A DNA stretch of 64,000 nucleotides from Butyrivibrio fibrisolvens (GTDB taxonomy: Bacteria; Bacillota; Clostridia; Lachnospirales; Lachnospiraceae). Under the pieces are notes generated by a model that was not told the origin of the DNA, searched no databases, and was given only the letters and a program-made list of their open reading frames with translations. Positions 42,941 through 50,964 of this stretch are shown piece by piece (within the stretch, counting starts at the first letter, position 1; every line of letters begins with the position of its first letter). The DNA lies in contig NZ_CP146963.1 of NCBI RefSeq assembly GCF_037113525.1, positions 2,232,001 through 2,296,000 on the forward strand, given 5' to 3'. A program made the position numbers and the translations under genes.

Positions 42941-43472
42941 AAATGCTAATTTTAAGTTCAAATCCAGGATAAATTCCAACTGGAATGCTTTCAGAGAACG
43001 GATAATCTGCTGTTTCATTTTCAATAAAGTTATAGGTTCTGACCATCTTTTTATCAGGATCCACTATCCAATATTCGCGAACACCGGCGCTTCTATACTT
43101 GAAGAGTTTTATCATGTAATCCATCTTCTTGCTGGAAGGGCTTACAATCTCAATGATAAAATCAGGAGCTCCATGACATCCCTTGTCATCAAGCTTGTTC
43201 TTGTCGCATATTACTGCAATATCTGGTTCAACATAGTTGTAATCATCGTTGTTGAGAAAAACTGCGAATGGAGCTAAAAATGCTTCGCATTTTCCATTGT
43301 TTTTGCGTATATAATTAGTTAGATCTGTTGTTAAATCGCGAGCAATCCTTTGGTGATTTACAGACGGCGGAGCCATATTATAAATGACGCCATCGACTAA
43401 TTCAGCACGTTCCCCTTCAGGTAGGGCATATATATAGTCTATAGTTTTTAGTTCAGCTTTAATTAAAGGCAT
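42939..43472 (-). CDS. Uma2/DUF820 family putative endonuclease
   Basis: The 177 residues carry the PD-(D/E)XK-like core: AELVDGVIYNMAPPSVNHQR (about 23-42), YVEPDIAVICDK (about 79) and GAPDFIIEIVSPSSKKMD (about 100-117) with the Asp...Glu-x-Ser site, then KYRSAGVREYWIVDP. RBS GGAGGTGA. Uma2 proteins occur in many copies in some genomes and their substrate is not settled; nuclease activity is inferred from the fold. Confidence 0.88.
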   Translation of the reverse strand: MPLIKAELKTIDYIYALPEGERAELVDGVIYNMAPPSVNHQRIARDLTTDLTNYIRKNNGKCEAFLAPFAVFLNNDDYNYVEPDIAVICDKNKLDDKGCHGAPDFIIEIVSPSSKKMDYMIKLFKYRSAGVREYWIVDPDKKMVRTYNFIENETADYPFSESIPVGIYPGFELKISI

Positions 43473-43651
43473 AACGTCACCTCCATCACTTATATGATAG
43501 CATAAGAGTGCGTCACTAACACTACAAGATTTTATTAGTTACGCTTTAGATGATATACTATAGTTACTGCGTTGAAGTAACAGGATGCATTTTGCCACTT
43601 ACTTCATACGTATTTGAATCATAAAAACTATGAAAGAGCCTAAATTCAATC

Positions 43652-44365
43652 ATGAATATAAATATAAAGTCCATAAAGAAGAAACTTATCAAAGTCCTTA
43701 TTCTCATCGCCATCATTGCCATAATAGGCGTTGCGAATCTGGCATCTATATCATCCAGGTTTTATCCAATAAAGGGAATTGACGTATCACACCACCAGGG
43801 AACCATTGACTGGAGCCAGGTTCCTGATAAGGGGATCTCATTTGCATATATCAAGGCTACTGAAGGTAGTGGACATGTAGATACCAAGCTTTCTGCTAAT
43901 TATGAAGGCGCTAAGGAGAATGGCATTGATTATGGCTTCTATCACTTCCTAAGCCTTGAAAGCCCAGCTCAGTCCCAGTTTGATAACTATAAGGCTGCAA
44001 TAGCAGACTACGATATGACCTTAATTCCTGCAATTGACGTTGAGTGGTACGGCGATATGAGGCAGAATAAACCCGATAAGGAGCTTGTTATTAAGCAGGT
44101 ACAGGAACTGTCTGACCTTATGGAAGATGAATACGGAGTAAAACCGCTCATATACACAACCCAGACTTTCTACTTCACATATCTGTGGGGCGAATTCAAA
44201 GATAATCCCCTCTGGATAAGAAATACAGCCTGTACACCGGTTCAGAAGTTCGCTATATGGCAGTACACTGAAAAGCTCGATTTTGAGGGCATCGTAGAGT
44301 TTGGCAGATATGTTGATGGTAACGTGACTAATAAGAAAAAATTGAGCACATTATATGTTAAATAA
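43652..44365 (+). CDS. GH25 lysozyme, membrane-anchored
   Basis: The 237 residues have a transmembrane or signal-anchor helix (about 12-30, no lipobox). The GH25 domain follows: KGIDVSHHQGTIDWSQV (about 40-56), FAYIKATEGS (about 62), YGFYHFLS (about 90) and AIDVEWYGD (about 127) with the catalytic Asp/Glu. These enzymes cleave N-acetylmuramyl glycosidic bonds in peptidoglycan; an anchored single-domain form suggests cell-wall remodelling. Confidence 0.9.
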   Translation: MNINIKSIKKKLIKVLILIAIIAIIGVANLASISSRFYPIKGIDVSHHQGTIDWSQVPDKGISFAYIKATEGSGHVDTKLSANYEGAKENGIDYGFYHFLSLESPAQSQFDNYKAAIADYDMTLIPAIDVEWYGDMRQNKPDKELVIKQVQELSDLMEDEYGVKPLIYTTQTFYFTYLWGEFKDNPLWIRNTACTPVQKFAIWQYTEKLDFEGIVEFGRYVDGNVTNKKKLSTLYVK

Positions 44366-44381
44366 ATGCTATAATAATAAC

Positions 44382-44422
44382 AGAGCAAAGGCGCTTATTA
44401 AAAGCGTTCTTTGCTCTTTTTT
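44382..44422 (+). terminator. Rho-independent terminator
   Basis: AGAGCAAAG with CTTTGCTCT, plus an inner GCGCTT/AAGCGT helix, followed by six T, behind the GH25 gene. Confidence 0.85.
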
Positions 44423-44454
44423 GGTTACAAAAGTAGGTATATATTAACTCAAAA

Positions 44455-44734
44455 TTCGCACTTATAAAAATCTAATGACTTTGAATATTCCTGAGGTTGA
44501 CAGTTAATAAATGGTTTTGGGTTCTTTGAAAATTATATTAAATTCAAGAGCTTGATAGATGGAAGGATATATTCTGTTTGGGATTTATTTGTCTGAGCGA
44601 AGCGAGTTTATAAATCCCAGAATATATCCTTACAGATATCATGCCTTGAATTTTATATGATTTTCATGAACCCCAAACCATTTATTAACTGCTAACCTCA
44701 GGAATAGGCGAGGCCTCAATTTTATACATGCGAA
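44455..44734. repeat. large palindromic repeat, copy D
   Basis: The core at 44487-44705 (ATTCCTGAGG to CCTCAGGAAT, 219 bp) has an outer helix pairing TTCGCACTTATAAAA with TTTTATACATGCGAA (two mismatches). Arms CAGTTAATAAATGGTTTTGG/CCAAACCATTTATTAACTG and GGATATATTCT/AGAATATATCC flank apical GGGATTTAT/ATAAATCCC with loop TTGTCTGAGCGAAGCGAGTT. It ends 28 bp before the PPDK_N gene. Confidence 0.9.
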
Positions 44735-44762
44735 GTTCGATGCAATTCCCCGGAGGGCGATT

Positions 44763-47336
44763 ATGGCTGCATTTGATAGGATTGAATCCGGTATACCGGA
44801 GATGGATAAAGCGCTTGATAATATTAGGCTTGGAGATAACGTCGTCTTCAGGGTTTCGGATCTGTCTGAGTTTAAGCTGTTCGTAGATCCCTATATAGCC
44901 CAGGCTAAGAAGGATGGCAGGAATATTATCTATTTCAGGTTTGCAAGTCACGAACCTTTAGTAGAGGACTGCCCTGAAGTTAAGACCATAAATGTCCCAC
45001 TTACTCACCGTTTCGAGACCTTTACTGTAGATATTCACAACATTATAGAAAAAGAAGGTAAGGATGCCTTCTATGTTTTTGACTGCCTGTCAGAACTCCA
45101 GATAAGGTGGGCAACTGACCTTATGATGGGCAATTTTTTCAGAGTGACCTGTCCGTTTCTTTTTATTCTTGATACTGTAGCTTTTTTCCCAATTATAAGG
45201 GGTAAGCACTCGTTCCATGCGGTCAATAAGATTCTTAATACGACCCAGCTCTTTCTTGATGTATATTCCGATTCCAAGCATGTATATGTAAGGCCTGAGA
45301 AGGTGTGGAACCGTGATTCTGAGACTATGTTTCTGCCTCATATTTATAACAAAGAAGACAATACCTTCAGGCCGATACTTGATGGAGTACAGTCAAGCCG
45401 CTTTTACCAGCTTCTTGATAACTTCCAAAGACCGGGTGAAGACCAGTATATAGACTTCTGGGATAAGTTCTTCAATATGGCCAGGATGCAGTATGACAAC
45501 GATATGGACATCGAAGAGTCCTGTAATATCATGTGCAATATCATGATGACAAGAGACGAGAAGATGCGTGCAATGGTCAGAAAGCATTTCAAGCCCGATG
45601 ACTATTTTAATGTCAGAAGCCATATGATAGGAACGGGGCTTATTGGTGGTAAGGCCTGCGGAATGCTGCTTGCAAGAGCTATCATCCGCAATATGAGCCC
45701 TGAGATCGATGAGGTATTGGAGCCGCACGATTCATTTTTTATCGGATCTGATATTTACTATACCTATATCGTAGACAACGAATTCTGGGATCTTCGCATC
45801 CGCCAAAGGACTGAGGAAGAGTACTTTTCGCTTGCGGATGAATTTGCTTTGAAGCTTAAACAGGGAGTTTTTGCAGAGGATCTTAAGACCAAGTTCAAGA
45901 ATATCCTTGATTATTACGGACAGGATCCTTTTATTGTCAGGTCCAGTAGTATCCTTGAAGACGGCTTTGGTAATGCCTTTGCGGGAAAATATGAGTCGGT
46001 TTTCTGCGCCAACAGAGGCACTTTGGAAGAAAGGCTTGACGAGTTTGAAAACGCTGTAAGGACAGTTTATGCATCCACAATGAGTCTGTCTGCCCTCGAC
46101 TATAGAAAAAGGCGCGGCCTTGATAAAAGAGATGAACAGATGTCTCTTCTGGTTCAGCGCGTATCAGGTTCTTATTACGGTTCTTACTATATGCCTTGCG
46201 CGGCGGGTGTTGGCTATTCTTACAGCCCTTATCAGTTCCTTCAGGGAATTGACCCCAAGGCCGGTATGCTTCGACTTGTAATGGGGCTTGGAACATCAGC
46301 GGTTGACAGGACTATGGGTTCATATCCGCGCCTTGTAAGTCTTGATATGCCTCAGGCGACGTCGTGCGTGACTGTGGCTGAGAAGCACCAGTTCTCGCAA
46401 AGGGCGGTTGAAGCTGTAGATGTAAGCGAACATACTTTGAAGAGACTGGAACTAAAAGAAATTGAAGAAAAGATACCTGTATATCTAAAAAATACTCTTC
46501 TTGAGCATGACTATGAAGTTGAGAGTTCACTTAGATCCCGCGGAATATATCGCGATGTCAGATTCATATCATGCCTTGGACTTGTCAAAAAAGATATACT
46601 GATGTCTCAGATGCAGCAGCTAATGCACCTTATACAGGAAGAATATCAGCACCCGGTTGATATAGAGTTCACCATGAACCTGTCAGAAAACGGTGAGTAT
46701 TCAATCAACCTTCTTCAGTGCAGGCCTTTGCAAGTCTTCAAGGATACAGCAGGAGTATCGATTCCTGACAAAGTATCGGAAGATAAGATTATCCTTGAAA
46801 GTAAAGGCTCATCAATGGGACTTTCAAGGTGTACGCCTATTGATTTGCTGGTGTATGTAGAGCCTAAAGCTTATTACAACATGCCATACGCTGACAAGGC
46901 GCGTATGGCCAAAGTCATAGGCAAGATAAACTGGGGATTCAGAGGCGAAGACCGCCACATGATGCTTATCGTCCCAGGGCGTATCGGAACTTCGTCGCCA
47001 GAACTTGGCGTTCCTACTACGTTTGCAGATATAAGCGAATTTGAGGCAGTGTGCGAAGTAGAAGAGAAGGAAGCAGGCTATAATCCTGAGCTTTCCTACG
47101 GAAGTCATATCTTCCAGGATCTTGTAGAGGCAGATATACTTTATACGGCTGTATTTGCCAATGAGAAAACTCTTCACTTTTCGCTAGATATACTTAAAGA
47201 GCATAAAAATATAGCATCTGAATATATTGCGAATGATGCCGATGCTGATATAGTAAAGGTATATGATCTGAAAGATTCTGAATGTAATCTTTATTATGAC
47301 CTTGAGCAGAATCATTTGTTGCTTAGTTTTGAGTGA
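44763..47336 (+). CDS. PEP/pyruvate-binding (PPDK_N) ATP-grasp protein with N-terminal RecA/KaiC-like domain
   Basis: The 857 residues start with a region (1-200) resembling RecA/KaiC ATPases (SGIPEMDKALDNIRLGDNVV) but lacking a Walker A GKT, so it is degenerate. Residues about 285-670 are a PPDK_N ATP-grasp domain: GTGLIGGKACGMLLAR (about 290), PFIVRSSSILEDGFGNAFAG (about 392), LRLVMGLGTSAVDRT (about 503) and INLLQCRPLQ near 660. The swivelling phosphohistidine domain and the PEP-binding barrel of PPDK/PEP synthase are absent. It is therefore not a complete PEP synthase and probably phosphorylates a separate partner or other substrate. RBS GGAGGGCG. Confidence 0.75.
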   Translation: MAAFDRIESGIPEMDKALDNIRLGDNVVFRVSDLSEFKLFVDPYIAQAKKDGRNIIYFRFASHEPLVEDCPEVKTINVPLTHRFETFTVDIHNIIEKEGKDAFYVFDCLSELQIRWATDLMMGNFFRVTCPFLFILDTVAFFPIIRGKHSFHAVNKILNTTQLFLDVYSDSKHVYVRPEKVWNRDSETMFLPHIYNKEDNTFRPILDGVQSSRFYQLLDNFQRPGEDQYIDFWDKFFNMARMQYDNDMDIEESCNIMCNIMMTRDEKMRAMVRKHFKPDDYFNVRSHMIGTGLIGGKACGMLLARAIIRNMSPEIDEVLEPHDSFFIGSDIYYTYIVDNEFWDLRIRQRTEEEYFSLADEFALKLKQGVFAEDLKTKFKNILDYYGQDPFIVRSSSILEDGFGNAFAGKYESVFCANRGTLEERLDEFENAVRTVYASTMSLSALDYRKRRGLDKRDEQMSLLVQRVSGSYYGSYYMPCAAGVGYSYSPYQFLQGIDPKAGMLRLVMGLGTSAVDRTMGSYPRLVSLDMPQATSCVTVAEKHQFSQRAVEAVDVSEHTLKRLELKEIEEKIPVYLKNTLLEHDYEVESSLRSRGIYRDVRFISCLGLVKKDILMSQMQQLMHLIQEEYQHPVDIEFTMNLSENGEYSINLLQCRPLQVFKDTAGVSIPDKVSEDKIILESKGSSMGLSRCTPIDLLVYVEPKAYYNMPYADKARMAKVIGKINWGFRGEDRHMMLIVPGRIGTSSPELGVPTTFADISEFEAVCEVEEKEAGYNPELSYGSHIFQDLVEADILYTAVFANEKTLHFSLDILKEHKNIASEYIANDADADIVKVYDLKDSECNLYYDLEQNHLLLSFE

Positions 47337-47487
47337 TCAGATTTTAATAATATTTAAGATATCCAATAAGACTCGGTATTTTTGTTGCCGGGGAGCTTTT
47401 TGATTTTAAATTGATTTTTTTTAACCTAAACATAGATTTAATGCCTGTAGCGATATTAATTATTTTAAAAAAGTATTAAATTAGGAC

Positions 47488-47515
47488 TTGCCAAATTATA
47501 AATAATCAGTATACT
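47488..47515 (+). promoter_or_regulatory. sigma-A-type promoter for the amino-acid ABC operon
   Basis: TTGCCA (47488-47493), a 16-base spacer and TATACT (47510-47515). Transcription would start near 47522, just before the two terminator hairpins. Confidence 0.6.
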
Positions 47516-47530
47516 TGTATACAAGACGAA

Positions 47531-47572
47531 GGCGTTTTGATTCATTAAATGAATCAAAGCGCCCCTTTTTTT
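47531..47572 (+). terminator. leader terminator 1 (possible attenuator)
   Basis: GGCGTTTTGATTCATT pairs with AATGAATCAAAGCGCC (one G-U), followed by seven T, between the promoter and the first ABC gene. Confidence 0.75.
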
Positions 47573-47601
47573 ATTCCTAATTCTATACCTATTTTGAGAC
47601 G

Positions 47602-47637
47602 ACGGCGTTTCGGTATTGTACCGAAGCGCCGTTTTTT
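47602..47637 (+). terminator. leader terminator 2 (possible attenuator)
   Basis: ACGGCGTTTCGGTA pairs with TACCGAAGCGCCGT around TTG, followed by six T that run straight into the GGAGGA ribosome site. It shares GGCGTTT...AGCGCC with terminator 1. Confidence 0.75.
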
Positions 47638-47650
47638 GGAGGAAGATCAT

Positions 47651-48379
47651 ATGGCAATGATAAAGCTTGAAAATGTAAATAAAAGCTTTGGAGATCTGCA
47701 TGTATTAAAAGATGTGAATCTTGAAGTTAAAGAAGGAGAAAAGCTCGTTATCATAGGTCCGTCCGGCTCCGGTAAATCAACAACCGTAAGATGTATGAAC
47801 TTCCTTGAAACGCCCACAAGCGGGCATGTTTATATTGACGGAGTAGAGCTTACACATAAGAACAAGACTAAGGTTGTCCGTGACAGTACATCAATGGTCT
47901 TCCAGCAGTTCAATCTTTATCCGCACATGACTGTTTTAAAGAACCTGACGCTTGCACCCATGAAGCTTCATCATAAATCAAAAAAGGACGCTGAAGAACT
48001 TGCATATCATTATCTTGATGTTGTTGGACTTAAAGATAAGGCTGGAGTATATCCAACAACTCTGTCAGGAGGTCAGCAGCAAAGGATCGCCATAGCAAGA
48101 GCTCTTTGTTCACAAAGTAAGATCATCCTTTTTGACGAACCAACATCGGCTCTTGACCCTGAGACTATTCAGGAAGTTCTTGATGTAATGATAAAGCTTG
48201 CAAAGGAAAACATAACCATGGTCGTAGTTACCCATGAGATGGGCTTTGCAAGGCAGGTCGCAGACAGAGTGATATTCATGGAGGATGGCCAGATCATTGA
48301 GTCAGGAACTCCGGAACACTTCTTTACAAGTCCCAAGAGTGACCGCGTTAAGCAGTTTTTGGGCAAGATAATACGATAA
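47651..48379 (+). CDS. polar amino-acid ABC transporter ATP-binding protein (GlnQ-like)
   Basis: Start at 47651 behind GGAGGAAG, giving 242 residues; the frame is open upstream to 47549 but runs through the terminators. Walker A GPSGSGKSTTVR (about 36), Q-loop MVFQQFNLYPHMTVL, signature LSGGQQQRIAIARAL (about 138), Walker B IILFDEPTSALDP and switch VVTHEMGFARQVADR are all intact. It is the first gene of a four-gene importer of the glutamine/glutamate/basic amino-acid type. Confidence 0.93.
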   Translation: MAMIKLENVNKSFGDLHVLKDVNLEVKEGEKLVIIGPSGSGKSTTVRCMNFLETPTSGHVYIDGVELTHKNKTKVVRDSTSMVFQQFNLYPHMTVLKNLTLAPMKLHHKSKKDAEELAYHYLDVVGLKDKAGVYPTTLSGGQQQRIAIARALCSQSKIILFDEPTSALDPETIQEVLDVMIKLAKENITMVVVTHEMGFARQVADRVIFMEDGQIIESGTPEHFFTSPKSDRVKQFLGKIIR

Positions 48380-48407
48380 AAAAGATTATTTTTAGGAGGA
48401 TAAAATT

Positions 48408-49310
48408 ATGAAAAAAAGATTACTTAGTGCATTTATGGCAGGAATTATGGGAGTGATGCTTGCAGCCTGCGGCGGAGCAGATTCAGCTTCAGATGTAGCT
48501 TCTATTTCAGAAGATACACCGGCAACGCCAACTGCTGGCGAACCTTCCGAGGGCTCATATTCTGAAGATGTACAGGCCATTATAGACAGGGGAGTATTAA
48601 GAGTAGGTGTTAAGAATGCAGTTGTTGGATTTGGATACGAGGATCCTCTTACAGGAGAATATTCCGGTATGGAGATCGAACTTGCCAAGGAACTTGCAGA
48701 TAAGCTCGGAGTTGAAGTTGAGTTTACCGCAGTAACCGCAGCTACAAGAACAGAGCTTCTTGATTCAGGAGATATCGACTGTGTTCTTGCAACTTTCACT
48801 ATCACAGATGAGAGAAAAGAGAGCTGGGATTTCACCACACCATATTATACGGATTACGTAAGCGTACTTGTAGAAGATGCTTCAGGCATCAAGACTTTAA
48901 GCGATATCGTAGGTACAACAGTAGGCGTATCCTCAGGTTCAACCTCAGCTAAGTCCCTTGTAAAAGCCATGATCGAGGAAGGCCTTATAAGCGGCGATGG
49001 ATTCGATGAAGAAAGCTTTGATCCAGCAACATGGACTGAAGGCGTTTCATTCCAGCAGTATGATGACTATCCAACTATCTCAACAGCACTTAGCGCCGGA
49101 GAAGTAGATGCATTCTGCGTTGATAAGTCAATCCTTGCAATCTACAAGACAGAGGGCAGATTTTATATCGAAGCTGAGTTTGCTCCACAGGACTACGGCA
49201 TTGCAACTACTAAAGGTTCAGGACTTTCAGAAGTTGCTGAAGAATTGGTAAAAGAAGATCTGGGCGACGGAACAATTGATACTCTGATTTCTGAAAACGG
49301 ATTGGATTAA
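48408..49310 (+). CDS. amino-acid ABC transporter substrate-binding lipoprotein (family 3)
   Basis: The 300 residues have a lipobox MLAAC (Cys about 21) and an acidic linker. The family-3 fold shows as IIDRGVLRVGVKNAVVGFGY (about 47), YSGMEIELAKELADKLGVEV (about 76), ATFTITDERKESWDFTTPYY (about 127-146) and VGVSSGSTSAKSL. The Arg in TDERK is the residue that contacts the ligand carboxylate in this family. Second gene of the importer operon. Ligand probably glutamate, glutamine or aspartate. Confidence 0.92.
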   Translation: MKKRLLSAFMAGIMGVMLAACGGADSASDVASISEDTPATPTAGEPSEGSYSEDVQAIIDRGVLRVGVKNAVVGFGYEDPLTGEYSGMEIELAKELADKLGVEVEFTAVTAATRTELLDSGDIDCVLATFTITDERKESWDFTTPYYTDYVSVLVEDASGIKTLSDIVGTTVGVSSGSTSAKSLVKAMIEEGLISGDGFDEESFDPATWTEGVSFQQYDDYPTISTALSAGEVDAFCVDKSILAIYKTEGRFYIEAEFAPQDYGIATTKGSGLSEVAEELVKEDLGDGTIDTLISENGLD

Positions 49311-49326
49311 GAATGGAGGACCGGTA

Positions 49327-50043
49327 ATGTCAGGATTATTTTCTGCTAGAGCCTGGACTAAGATATGGATCTATAGGGGAACTTTCCTCCTTGGCCTTTT
49401 TAATACATTACGAACTGCGCTGGTAGCGTTACTTCTTGCCCTTGCCCTTGGTATCATCTTCGGGCTTATGGCAACAAGTAGTAAAAAGGTACTGAGATTT
49501 ATAAGCAGGGTATATGTAGAGGTAATACAGAATACACCGGTTCTTTTGCAGATGTGCTTTTTGTACTATGCACTGGCATTTTCAGGACACAGCCCTGGAA
49601 TAATAGTAACCGGAATCCTGGCACTTGGTATATATACCGGTGCTTACATGGCAGAAGTTATAAGGGCAGGTATTGAATCAGTTCCAAAGGGACAGTTTGA
49701 AGCTGCCAGAGCCCAGGGATTTGGATATGCCGGTCAGATGTATTACATAATCATTCCTCAAAGTATCAAGGTGATCTTACCGCCTATGACCAATGTTATC
49801 GTCAACATGATAAAGAATACATCTTGTCTTTATATTGTTGGAGGAGCTGACCTGTTATCACTTACATACAGTTTCGTTACAGGTGAAAATACAGGCGGCT
49901 CCTATGCCCCCGCGTATATAGTATGCGGCGTGATCTTTTTCCTGATATGTTTCCCTCTGTCAACATTTGCAACTATGTGGGAATCATCTCTTAAGAAAAG
50001 AGATCAGAGAGTGTTTCAAAGAAGTACTGTAAAGGAGGCATGA
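49327..50043 (+). CDS. amino-acid ABC transporter permease 1
   Basis: The 238-residue protein has about five transmembrane helices and the polar amino-acid permease motifs YVEVIQNTPVLLQMCFLYYA and the EAA loop VPKGQFEAARAQGFGYAGQM (about 120-139). It follows the binding-protein gene by 16 bp and precedes the second permease by one base. Confidence 0.92.
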   Translation: MSGLFSARAWTKIWIYRGTFLLGLFNTLRTALVALLLALALGIIFGLMATSSKKVLRFISRVYVEVIQNTPVLLQMCFLYYALAFSGHSPGIIVTGILALGIYTGAYMAEVIRAGIESVPKGQFEAARAQGFGYAGQMYYIIIPQSIKVILPPMTNVIVNMIKNTSCLYIVGGADLLSLTYSFVTGENTGGSYAPAYIVCGVIFFLICFPLSTFATMWESSLKKRDQRVFQRSTVKEA

Positions 50044-50044
50044 C

Positions 50045-50866
50045 ATGGATACTTTAAGTGGAAGCCTGTCAATACTGGAAAATCCGGCAATAATAAAGTT
50101 CATATTTCAGGGAGTTCTTTTTACAATTATCATTTCTATAATAGCTGTGCTTTTTAGTATAGTCTTTGGAACAGTACTTGCCCTTATGAGAAATTACCTA
50201 GTGACTAAAAAGGTAAGGATCATAAAGTTTATATCTGTTGCATATATAGAGCTATTCAGGAATACTCCGCTATTATTCTGGATATTCATCTGCGTAGTCT
50301 TTTGTCCGGCTCCGGGATTTATGGACAGGAAAATGTTTGGACTTTCTTCTGTTAATAATAAGCTCATGTTTAAAGCCTGCGTTGCGCTTATCCTGTATAC
50401 TTCAGCGGTCATAGCAGAGATCGTAAGAGGAGGACTTAACTCTGTTGCAAGCGGACAGATAGAAGCTGGCCAGTCACAGGGCTTTTCCATGGTGCAGATC
50501 ATGAGATTCATTGTATTGCCTCAGACATTCAGGGCTATTATTCCAACACTTCTTAGCCAGGTCATCACTACCATCAAGGACAGCTCATTCCTAGCAAATG
50601 TTGCAGTAATAGAGCTTATGGCAAGGACCAAGCAGGTCCTGTCTGCAGCCAACAGGTACAATGGGCTTAATTCCATCAACGTTTCAGATGTTTTCGTTTT
50701 GTTCGGACTTGCTGCTGCCATCTATTTTGTGATCAATTTCTCCATCTCTATGACGGTCAGGAAGATGCAGAAGAAATCAGTGGCGGTTAAGGTTACGAAG
50801 AAGTCATTTATTAAAGAAGATTCGAAAAAAGCTGTAGCAATGATCAATAGGCTACAGGAAGATTAA
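50045..50866 (+). CDS. amino-acid ABC transporter permease 2
   Basis: The 273 residues have the same layout as permease 1: YIELFRNTPLLFWIFI (about 66) and EAA loop SVASGQIEAGQSQGFSMVQI (about 133-152). The C-terminus is extended by a basic tail (KMQKKSVAVKVTKKSFIK). The two permeases form the heterodimeric channel of the importer. Last gene of the operon. Confidence 0.92.
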   Translation: MDTLSGSLSILENPAIIKFIFQGVLFTIIISIIAVLFSIVFGTVLALMRNYLVTKKVRIIKFISVAYIELFRNTPLLFWIFICVVFCPAPGFMDRKMFGLSSVNNKLMFKACVALILYTSAVIAEIVRGGLNSVASGQIEAGQSQGFSMVQIMRFIVLPQTFRAIIPTLLSQVITTIKDSSFLANVAVIELMARTKQVLSAANRYNGLNSINVSDVFVLFGLAAAIYFVINFSISMTVRKMQKKSVAVKVTKKSFIKEDSKKAVAMINRLQED

Positions 50867-50964
50867 ATATAAAAAAGAGACAGTGACTTTTGAGATTGAA
50901 CATCTGTCAGAATCTTATAAGTTATAAGGATAAAAATTATTAGTGATCAAGGTTTAGGAATAGT

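Noticed and set aside
47549..47650. Upstream extension of the GlnQ-like ATPase (34 extra residues)
   Set aside because: The extension is the read-through of two terminator stems; GGAGGA before 47651 and family start (MIKLENVNKSFG) support the internal ATG.
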